Source of the DNA: Atopobium sp.
GTDB taxonomy: Bacteria > Actinomycetota > Coriobacteriia > Coriobacteriales > Atopobiaceae
Assembly: GCA_018376005.1 (NCBI GenBank)
Contig: JAHACE010000032.1
Location: 1 to 5,859, forward strand
Direction of reading: 5' to 3'
Length of the DNA stretch: 5,859 bases
How positions within the stretch are numbered: the stretch's first letter is position 1; each line of letters starts with the position of its first letter. Position numbers and translations under genes: made by a program. Positions 1 through 5,859 of the stretch are shown piece after piece. The notes under the pieces were generated by a model. The model ran no database searches. It worked only from the letters and a program-made list of their open reading frames with translations, and was not told the origin of the DNA.

Positions 1-1309
1 GTTCTTGCCGCCACGCTCAACAATGCTGTCAAGCTGATCGGGTTTCTCGCGCACAAAGTCTGCTGCTTGAGCAACCTCAAGAGCTGTCCAAAGCTCCTCG
101 TCAGAGGCGTTTGGATTCTTCCAGCAGAGATTGGAGCGAATGGTGCCGCTGACCAGTGAGGTGTGCTGTGGAACGTAGCCAATAAGGGAACGCAGCTGCT
201 CAAACGTATACGTTTTGACGTCGTGGCCAAAGACACTTACGGAGCCACTTTCTGTATCAAAAAGACGTGGGATGAGGGCAGCAAAACTGGACTTACCAGA
301 ACCTGTACCGCCGATGATACCCAGTGTCTGACCAGCCTGAAGCGTAAGATTGATACTAGAAAGAGCAGGTTCTCCCCCGCCGTCATAGACAAGCGAGGCG
401 TCTTTGAATGCCACAGCGGTACCGGTAAAATTAGATTCTGTGAGGTTGAAATGCTCATTTCCCTTATCAGAGAGCGCTGGCCTAGTATTCAGAACTTCCA
501 TTACGCGTGCAGCAGACGCAGTTCCGCGTGTAATGATAATAACCAGGTTAGCAACGTAGCCAATAGCTAAAAGCGCACTGGTCATATAGCTGACAAGTGC
601 CACCACGGTACCTTGGGATAGCGTACCTGCAAGCTAAAACTGCCTCGGAGAATTGTTCCTTCTCCTCTGCCTCATGCCTAAAGGCTCTAATCACACGAAT
701 ACCAGAAAGCATTTGTCGCATATATAAAGAAACAGTATCTAGGCGTTTCTGCAGCTCAGCAAAAAGCGCGATAGATTTACGTGCTACAAAAAAGAAAATA
801 GCTGCAACCAGTACGGTTGCCAGCAAAAAGACCATACCAAGCTTAGCGTCAAGCATAAGAGTTGCAATAATGGAGCCAGCAGCAAGGATTGGCCATCTGA
901 CCAGCTGACGAATACCCAAAGCAACGGTTACCTGCACCTGGTTAACGTCGTTGATAAGGCGGGTTACCAGCGTGTCTGTTCCCAGCGTAGAAACATCGGC
1001 ACTTGAGAGCTCTTGAATCTTCTTAAAGAGCTCATTGCGCAGATCGGTTCCCGTACGCTGAGACACAATCGAAGCAATTTTCTGGCAGACAAGCGTAAAA
1101 CTAAAGCCAACTATTGCAATAACTACCAGCAAAACTCCGTAGCGAATAATGTCGTACATGTTTGCCCCGTGAATACCCAGGTCAATCATGCGTGCAATAA
1201 TCAACGGTGTCAGAAGGTCACCAACTACCTCAACACCTTTACAGAGCAAGGCCACAAAACTCTTTCGACCGTACTTTGGCCACACAAACTTAGAGAGTAA
1301 CTCTCCCAT
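1..1309 (-). pseudogene. ABC exporter half-transporter (permease-ATPase fusion), disrupted by internal deletion plus frameshift; 3' end beyond left edge
   Basis: This would be a membrane-embedded ABC exporter subunit of the LmrA/MsbA/YfiB-like class. From the ATG at 1309 the first frame encodes four transmembrane segments (about residues 18-40, 56-80, 133-152 and 157-175) and the RVIRAF motif near 206-211, then loses homology after residue ~226 and stops at 548. From about 630 leftward, a different frame resumes with AGTLSQGTVVALVSYMTSAL (helix 6) and then TASAARVMEVLN. It continues into the nucleotide-binding domain with Walker A GGTGSGKS (about 283-306) and Q-loop YVPQ (about 160-175). It reaches the edge at ERGGKN, just before the expected LSGGQ signature. 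Helix 5 and its flanks, roughly 40 residues by family comparison, are absent at the join, so a one-base fix would not restore the protein. The start ATG directly abuts the ABC-F stop (TAAATG), with GGTGAGG as a likely ribosome binding site. A sister half-transporter may lie further left. The substrate cannot be told. Confidence 0.85.
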
Positions 1310-3202
1310 TTACGCCTCACCAAGTTTCTCTGCCATCGTGAGCCATTCATCTTCCAGCTCTGTAAGCGCCGCCTCTGCGTCATCAAGCTGCTGCTGCAAC
1401 TCCATCAAACGCTGCGCATCAGTAGCATCAGCGATGCTCATCTGCTCCCTAATCTGCTCAGGCAGCTCTTGAGCCTTGCTCATACGACGTTCGATCGAGT
1501 CAAAGCGCTTCTTGAGCTCGCGGCGTTCAGCGTTACTCAGTACCGCACTCTCCTGGCGAGAAGCCCCGTCTACCTGCGGCTCATTTGCACCTGAGGCTCC
1601 GCATGCACCCGACAACTTCCCCGTACTTCTCGTCATCTGCTTTGCAGCATCAACAAGCTTGAGGTACTCGTCAACGCCACCAGGAACGTGGCGAATGTGG
1701 CCGTCTATGAGGGCATATTGGTCGTCGGTGACGCGCTCAATCAAGAAGCGATCATGACTGACAACCAGAAGTGTTCCAGGCCATGAGTCCAGAAGGTCTT
1801 CTAGGACAGCCAGCATATCCGTGTCAAGATCGTTGCCAGGCTCGTCCAGCACCAGCACATTTGGCTCTTCTAGAAGAACACACAGCAGAGCCAGACGCCT
1901 GCGCTGGCCTCCGGAGAGGTCTTGCAAGCGATTGGTAAACTCTCGACGATCAAAACCCAAGCTTTCAAGCAGCTGTGTAGGACTTTGCATTTTGCCGTTT
2001 ACCAGGTAACTTGTCTTATACTGGCTCAAAAGCTCTAGTACCGTCCAGGTCTCTTTAGTGGCAAACGTATCAATCTGCTGAGAAAGCCATCCAAATTTGA
2101 CAGACTTTCCGACCTTCACCAGACCAGAGGTTGGCTGCAGTTGTTGAGTCATCAACTCAAGAAGCGTTGATTTACCAGCGCCGTTTTCGCCTAAGATGCC
2201 ATAACGGTCGCCAGGGCCAATGAGCCACTCAACATGCTTGATAACGTCTACCTGGGAGTTTGAAGCATCTGCCTGCATATTTGGATCTGCGTCCGCAGCC
2301 GTCGCGACGTTCTTATAGGCAAATGAGACATCATGCATCTCAATGACTTGCTTGCCTAACCTAGAAACCGCCATACGCTTAAGCTCAAGCGTGTTTCTAA
2401 GTGGTGGATCTTCGGCCAAAAGTTCCATGGCAGCGTCAATCCTAAACTTAGGCTTTGACGTACGTGCCTTTGCACCATGAGCAAGCCAATTAAGCTCTTT
2501 TCTCAGCGTATTCTGACGGCGCTCTTCCATCACCGCTGCCTGTCTATCACGTTCAACTCGAGCTTGAATGTAGGCAGAATAGCCGCCGTCAAAAGGGTCA
2601 ATAACGCCATCGTGGACTTCCCACATGTGGTCGCAGACCTCATCCAAGAACCAACGGTCATGTGTGACCAGAATGAGGGCGCCATTTCCCTCTGACCAGC
2701 GGTTTTTAAGGTGATTTGCAAGCCACTGAATAGCGTGAAGATCAAGGTGGTTAGTTGGCTCGTCAATAAGCATTAAGTCCCAGGTGCCCACAAGCAGTCG
2801 AGCCAAATCGCAGCGTCTACGCTGACCTCCAGAAAGCTCTCCTACCAGGCCATTCCAGTCTAAGTCTCCAATGAGCTCATCAATAATTTTACGGATGCGA
2901 GCGTCAGATGCCCACTCGTACTCTGGCGTGTCTCCCACAACAGCACTGCAAACTGTCTGTGTATCAGAAAGTGAATCACTTTGGCCCATATAGCCTACTT
3001 GGATGCCACTTCTCCAAATTACGTTACCAGAATCGGGCTCAATTCTTTTGGCGATAAGATCTAAGAGGGTTGATTTTCCATCGCCGTTTTTGCCCACAAC
3101 ACCAATACGGTCACCCTCATTAACGCCAATAGTCTGGTTGGTAAGAACCTTCTTACCAGGCCATTCCATAGAAATTTGTTCGCAACCTACTAGAATTCCC
3201 AC
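1310..3202 (-). CDS. ABC-F family ATPase, Uup-type, 630 aa
   Basis: A soluble duplicated ABC ATPase with no membrane segments. Members of this family act on the ribosome or, for Uup, also bind DNA and affect transposon excision and branched intermediates. The first ATPase domain has Walker A GKNGDGKST (37-45), signature LSGGQ (123-127), Walker B with catalytic E148 and switch H181. A charged linker follows (about 215-285, with the WLAHGAKARTSK segment typical of Uup relatives). The second domain has GENGAGKST (338-346), LSGGQ (429-433), E454 and H483. The C-terminus (about 555-627) is a predicted coiled coil matching the Uup C-terminal domain, joined by a Gly/Ala/Ser-rich linker (about 528-552). 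Both sites look catalytically intact. An Ala/Asp-rich insert of about 20 residues (about 300-320) sits early in domain 2. The start is GTG, sharing its first G with the TAG stop of nfo. AGGTGA six bases upstream supports it. Antibiotic-resistance ABC-F proteins lack this C-terminal domain, so a resistance role is less likely. Confidence 0.93.
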   Translation of the reverse strand: MGILVGCEQISMEWPGKKVLTNQTIGVNEGDRIGVVGKNGDGKSTLLDLIAKRIEPDSGNVIWRSGIQVGYMGQSDSLSDTQTVCSAVVGDTPEYEWASDARIRKIIDELIGDLDWNGLVGELSGGQRRRCDLARLLVGTWDLMLIDEPTNHLDLHAIQWLANHLKNRWSEGNGALILVTHDRWFLDEVCDHMWEVHDGVIDPFDGGYSAYIQARVERDRQAAVMEERRQNTLRKELNWLAHGAKARTSKPKFRIDAAMELLAEDPPLRNTLELKRMAVSRLGKQVIEMHDVSFAYKNVATAADADPNMQADASNSQVDVIKHVEWLIGPGDRYGILGENGAGKSTLLELMTQQLQPTSGLVKVGKSVKFGWLSQQIDTFATKETWTVLELLSQYKTSYLVNGKMQSPTQLLESLGFDRREFTNRLQDLSGGQRRRLALLCVLLEEPNVLVLDEPGNDLDTDMLAVLEDLLDSWPGTLLVVSHDRFLIERVTDDQYALIDGHIRHVPGGVDEYLKLVDAAKQMTRSTGKLSGACGASGANEPQVDGASRQESAVLSNAERRELKKRFDSIERRMSKAQELPEQIREQMSIADATDAQRLMELQQQLDDAEAALTELEDEWLTMAEKLGEA

Positions 3203-4053
3203 TAGTTATCACCTAAAAAAGAACGAAGTAACGCAATTTCTTCTCCCCAACCAGAAAGCTCAGAATGAGGAGTCTCCAAAATCATAGGAAGCGTGTTGAC
3301 GCGCGGATTAGTCACCACAGCGCGGAACGTCTCTAAGCCAATATAGCCTTTGCCAATCTGCTCATGTCTATCTTTATGAGCCCCAAGAGGATTCTTGGAG
3401 TCATTAAGGTGCAAGGCTTTTAGCTTGTCTAAGCCAACTATCTGGTCAAATGTATCTAGAACCTCATCAAGATTTTCTACAATCTCATAGCCGCCATCAT
3501 GAACATGGCAGGTATCAAGGCACACACCCATCAGCTCGGGATGGTTTACCTTATCTAGAATTGCAGCAATCTCCTCAAACGTTTTACCAACTTCCGTGCC
3601 CTTGCCCGCCATAGTTTCAAGAAGAACAGTGGTGTGCTGACCTTCAAACAGACAGTCATTAAGTGCGCTTGAAATTTGCTCAATTGCCACATCAGAACCT
3701 TGACCCACATGGCTACCAGGATGAAAGTTGTAATAATTGCCTGGCAGATACTCCATACGCTCAAGATCTTCTGTGAGCGCTCGACGAGCAAAATCCCTGG
3801 TCTCGTCTTTTGCAGAGCACAGGTTCATGGTGTAAGGAGCATGCGCAACCAGAGGCCCAAAGTGATGAGCCTCCAGCAGCACCCTGAGCTTTGTAACATC
3901 AGCCTCATCTAGAGCCTTAGCGTTGCCACCACGAGGGTTTCTAGTAAAGAAAGCAAAGGTAGTTGCACCAATAGAAAGAGCATCCTTACCCATTGCCTCC
4001 CAGCCCTTAGCTGCCGAGAGATGGCATCCAATAAAAAGTTCTTCTGGTTGCAC
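3202..4053 (-). CDS. nfo: Endonuclease IV (apurinic/apyrimidinic endonuclease), 283 aa
   Basis: A TIM-barrel metal-dependent repair enzyme that cuts DNA 5' to abasic sites and removes 3'-blocking groups in base-excision repair. It starts with the family's N-terminal pattern FIGCHLSAAKGW and carries FFTRNPRGG. All nine expected zinc ligands are visible: H71 (AHAPY), H111 (NFHPGSH), E146 (LLETMAG), D180 and H183 (CLDTCHVHDGG), H215 (LHLND), D228 and H230 (DRH) and E260 (ILETPH). These positions nearly match those I recall for the E. coli enzyme. The length fits the family's ~280 aa. The open frame extends to a GTG at 4086, inside coaBC, but I prefer the GTG at 4053. It gives the usual N-terminus, follows the coaBC stop by one base, and has AGGAG ten bases upstream; the GTG at 4062 is too close to that site. 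The stop TAG overlaps the start of the ABC-F gene by one base, implying translational coupling. Confidence 0.95.
   Translation of the reverse strand: MQPEELFIGCHLSAAKGWEAMGKDALSIGATTFAFFTRNPRGGNAKALDEADVTKLRVLLEAHHFGPLVAHAPYTMNLCSAKDETRDFARRALTEDLERMEYLPGNYYNFHPGSHVGQGSDVAIEQISSALNDCLFEGQHTTVLLETMAGKGTEVGKTFEEIAAILDKVNHPELMGVCLDTCHVHDGGYEIVENLDEVLDTFDQIVGLDKLKALHLNDSKNPLGAHKDRHEQIGKGYIGLETFRAVVTNPRVNTLPMILETPHSELSGWGEEIALLRSFLGDN
3209..3214 (-). promoter_or_regulatory. Ribosome binding site for the ABC-F gene
   Basis: The minus strand reads AGGTGA, six bases before the GTG at 3202, inside the last codons of nfo. It supports the unusual GTG start, which shares its first base with the nfo stop codon (TAGTG). 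The sequence and spacing are seen directly; the function is inferred. Confidence 0.7.
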
Positions 4054-4054
4054 G

Positions 4055-5281
4055 CTATGCACGCTCCTCAAGCATTTTGGCCACACGGTCCAAAAGCTCT
4101 GAAGCTACGTCAGTAAGTGGCAAAGTCTCAAGCTGTTCTATACCTTGAGGAGTTACAAAAGTCACACGGTCTGTATCTGAGCCAAAGGTTGAATCTAGTC
4201 TAGACACATCATTTGCCACAATCATGGAGCAACCTTTACGCTCAAGTTTAGCCTGAGCATGCTCCAAAAGGTTATTTGTCTCAGCTGCAAAACCTACGAC
4301 AACCTGGTCTTTCTTGGTCTTTGACAGGCTGGCGAGAATATCGGTGGTTTCTTTAAGGTCAATAGACTCAAGATACTCTAATGATTTCTTGAGCTTATGA
4401 TCTGCTGGATGAGCAGGCGTGTAGTCGGCAACAGCTGCCGTCAAAATAGCGACGTCAACGCTGTCAAAGACGCTTGCACAAGCTTTATACATATCTTCAG
4501 CAGACACTACTCTTTGCACGTTGACTCCTTGAGGAGCCTCAAGATATGTGGGTCCAGAGATAAGGGTGACATCCGCTCCACGACTAGCTGCAACTTTAGC
4601 CACGGTATAGCCAAGTTTTCCTGTTGAGCAGTTGGCAATAAAGCGAACTGGATCGATCTTCTCGTGCGTTGGTCCTGCGGTAATAAGAAGCTTTTTACCT
4701 GCAAGATCTTGCTTACCTGATGCGGTGTCTTTACCAGAAAGAACCTCCAGCGCAGCGTCTACTATCTGCTGAACAGGAGCAAGCTTGCCATCACCGGTAT
4801 AACCGCAGGCAAGACGCCCTGACTCGGGCATAACCATGAGGATGCCGCGCTGACGGAGAAGTGCGACATTTGCCTGAGTGGCTGGATTTTTCCACATATG
4901 CGTATTCATGGCAGGAGCCACAAGAACTGGCGTGTGAGCTGCTAGAAGAGTTGTACTTGCTGCGTCATCAGCTATACCATGAGCCATCTTTGCCATGATA
5001 TTGGCAGTAGCCGGAACAACTACCATGCAATCTGCCCAGTCAGCAAGGTCAACGTGAGCAACAGGAGTCTCGGCATTGTTGTAGAGCGACTGCACTACCT
5101 CATGATGCGTAAGTGCCTCAAAGGTAGTCTTTCCAACAAACTGGGCTGCATCTTCTGTCATAACAACACGGACGTCGCAGTCAGCTTTCTGAAAGCCTCT
5201 GAGTACTTCGCAGGCTTTATATGCAGCAATTCCTCCGCACACCACAAGGCATACAGAGGACTGAGCGGTTTTATCCAACAT
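4055..5281 (-). CDS. coaBC: Bifunctional phosphopantothenoylcysteine decarboxylase / phosphopantothenate-cysteine ligase, 408 aa
   Basis: A cytoplasmic coenzyme A biosynthesis enzyme: the CoaB part joins cysteine to 4'-phosphopantothenate, and the FMN-dependent CoaC part decarboxylates the product to 4'-phosphopantetheine. The N-terminal flavoprotein domain (about 1-180) has the GGIAAYK start, active-site H76 in VAHVDLADWAD, PAMNTHMW (123-130) and the flexible clamp RLACGYTGDGKLA with catalytic Cys159. The ligase domain (about 195-405) has TAGPTHEKIDPVRFIANCST with N217, AAVADYTP (282-289), KLKK (296-299) and GFAAET (330-335). Both active sites look complete and the length matches the family. 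The start is ATG with AAGGAA nine bases upstream; the ribosome binding site overlaps the stop codon of the preceding zinc-ribbon gene. The 3' end sits one base from the preferred nfo start, so the two are probably translated together. Confidence 0.97.
   Translation of the reverse strand: MLDKTAQSSVCLVVCGGIAAYKACEVLRGFQKADCDVRVVMTEDAAQFVGKTTFEALTHHEVVQSLYNNAETPVAHVDLADWADCMVVVPATANIMAKMAHGIADDAASTTLLAAHTPVLVAPAMNTHMWKNPATQANVALLRQRGILMVMPESGRLACGYTGDGKLAPVQQIVDAALEVLSGKDTASGKQDLAGKKLLITAGPTHEKIDPVRFIANCSTGKLGYTVAKVAASRGADVTLISGPTYLEAPQGVNVQRVVSAEDMYKACASVFDSVDVAILTAAVADYTPAHPADHKLKKSLEYLESIDLKETTDILASLSKTKKDQVVVGFAAETNNLLEHAQAKLERKGCSMIVANDVSRLDSTFGSDTDRVTFVTPQGIEQLETLPLTDVASELLDRVAKMLEERA
4064..4068 (-). 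promoter_or_regulatory. Ribosome binding site deciding the nfo start
   Basis: The minus strand reads AGGAG within the last coaBC codons (GAGGAGCGT). It lies ten bases before GTG 4053 but only one base before GTG 4062, and downstream of GTG 4086. Of the three in-frame GTG codons it therefore can serve only 4053. The ten-base spacing is at the long end of normal. Confidence 0.6.
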
Positions 5282-5290
5282 AGCGATAAA

Positions 5291-5296
5291 TTCCTT
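5291..5296 (-). promoter_or_regulatory. Ribosome binding site for coaBC
   Basis: The minus strand reads AAGGAA, nine bases before the ATG at 5281. Its first base is the last base of the TAA stop of the zinc-ribbon gene, so the whole 14-base spacer is ribosome binding site plus spacing. That leaves no room for a separate promoter in the gap. Confidence 0.75.
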
Positions 5297-5859
5297 TATT
5301 CTTCAAACGCTGTAGATGTAATAAGCATCCTGTGGCAATAAGGGCACTCAGCAATCTCGGAGCTGTGCTGAAGATCGTGGAATGAACTTGGTTGCAGTTT
5401 AACGCGACAGACACTTGGAATGTTTCCTACAAGGTGCTCAACTGCCAGGCCCTTAAAACGTTTACGTGCAGCTTCATAGCGCTCAAGCGTGTCAGAAGAA
5501 ATCTGAGCTGCAAGCTCTTCTCGAGATTTAGAGAGCTCAACAATCTCTGCGCGAAGAGCCGCAGAATCAATCTCAAGGGACTGAGAAAGGCTCTCACGCT
5601 CTTTCATAAGCTTTACCTGCAAGTCTTGAGCTGTCTGATAAGCCTTCTTGCACTTCTCAAGCTCTTCTGTTTTTGCTGCAAGTTTAAAATCGCACTTCTC
5701 GATATTCTTTGCCAAAGAAGAAAGCTGCTGGTCAAAGTCTCTAAGAGCACGATGATTAGTTGCAGTTTCTACAGCAGCAGAAACCTCATCTGTTTTAAGG
5801 ACATAATGGGCGCGCTGCTCATTGAGGTCAGAAATATCAATTTCTACGTCTTTTTTAAC
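5296..5859 (-). CDS. Coiled-coil / C-terminal zinc-ribbon protein (DUF164, CdsZ-like), 5' end beyond right edge
   Basis: Only the last 187 residues are present; the frame is open to the right edge with no convincing start, so the gene is partial. A TTG at 5715 is internal, not a start, because coding-like sequence continues through it. Fragment residues ~30-130 are a long charged coiled coil (runs such as KTEELEKCKKAYQTAQ and ELSKSREELAAQ). The C-terminus resembles the zf-RING_7/DUF164 ribbon: CRVKLQPSSF, then IAECPYCHRMLI. Cysteines are seen at fragment positions 151, 172 and 175. The family normally has four as two CxxC pairs; here the first cysteine of the first pair is replaced by Pro148 (PSVC). 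The cellular role is poorly defined in most bacteria. In many genomes such genes sit next to a Nif3-like metal-binding protein gene, which might lie just off the right edge. It ends 14 bases before coaBC. Confidence 0.8.
   Translation of the reverse strand, partial: VKKDVEIDISDLNEQRAHYVLKTDEVSAAVETATNHRALRDFDQQLSSLAKNIEKCDFKLAAKTEELEKCKKAYQTAQDLQVKLMKERESLSQSLEIDSAALRAEIVELSKSREELAAQISSDTLERYEAARKRFKGLAVEHLVGNIPSVCRVKLQPSSFHDLQHSSEIAECPYCHRMLITSTAFEE

Noticed and set aside
163..570. A 135-codon plus-strand open frame
   Set aside because: It lies opposite the exporter's ATPase domain, whose Walker A and Q-loop are clearly encoded on the minus strand. The plus-strand protein has no recognisable motif.
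565..639. Eight-base direct repeat AGCTAAAA at 565-572 and 632-639 near the exporter lesion
   Set aside because: Tempting as a deletion footprint, but a deletion between two repeats leaves one copy at the join, and the second copy lies inside intact helix 6 sequence, so it does not explain the loss.
548..640. Programmed ribosomal frameshift producing a full-length exporter
   Set aside because: I see no slippery heptamer at the join, and a frameshift could not restore the missing helix 5 segment.
1476..1757. Plus-strand open frame opposite the ABC-F C-terminus
   Set aside because: A Ser/Arg/Leu-rich shadow of the coiled-coil and linker coding sequence, without a ribosome binding site or family likeness.
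3188..3206. ACTAG repeats flanking the nfo/ABC-F junction, a possible hairpin or operator
   Set aside because: The match is only five or six bases of a self-complementary word, within coding sequence of both genes, and is easily chance.
4979..5341. A 120-codon plus-strand open frame spanning the coaBC start and the gap
   Set aside because: It is antisense to the conserved CoaC flavoprotein domain and resembles no known family.
5296..5715. Zinc-ribbon protein starting at TTG 5715
   Set aside because: The frame stays open and coding-like to the right edge, so the TTG is an internal leucine codon.

Overview
The window is one tightly packed stretch of minus-strand housekeeping genes. In transcription order (right to left) they are: the 3' part of a coiled-coil/zinc-ribbon protein (DUF164 type), coaBC (pantothenate to 4'-phosphopantetheine), nfo (endonuclease IV), a Uup-type ABC-F ATPase, and an ABC exporter half-transporter that runs off the left edge and appears broken. 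Every junction is very short: 14 nt, 1 nt, a 1-nt overlap, and a direct TAAATG abutment. No stretch over 300 bases lacks a gene, and I see no internal promoter, terminator, RNA gene, mobile element or CRISPR array. The arrangement looks like one operon whose promoter lies beyond the right edge.

The organism looks like a bacterium of moderate G+C (by eye mid-to-high 40s, not counted). The ABC-F protein has features I associate with actinobacterial Uup relatives (Walker A with GDGKST, second Walker B followed by GNDLDTD). Combined with the modest G+C this suggests class Coriobacteriia, perhaps the Atopobiaceae (Atopobium/Lancefieldella/Olsenella group). That placement is inference from memory, not a search result.

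Region by region: 1-1309 is the ABC exporter, read in two different frames either side of about 631-641. Around the break, the segment that should hold transmembrane helix 5 is missing, so this is a deletion with frameshift and not a simple one-base error. 1310-3202 is the intact ABC-F ATPase. 3202-4053 is nfo with all nine expected metal ligands. 4055-5281 is the bifunctional coaBC with both active-site sets. 5296-5859 is the partial zinc-ribbon protein, whose zinc site keeps only three of the usual four cysteines.

The genes do not form one obvious pathway: cofactor synthesis, base-excision repair, a ribosome- or DNA-associated ATPase and an exporter are simply co-transcribed. I do not see a new biological system here. 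The points most worth a second look are the exporter lesion, the degenerate zinc ribbon, and the start-codon choice for nfo.
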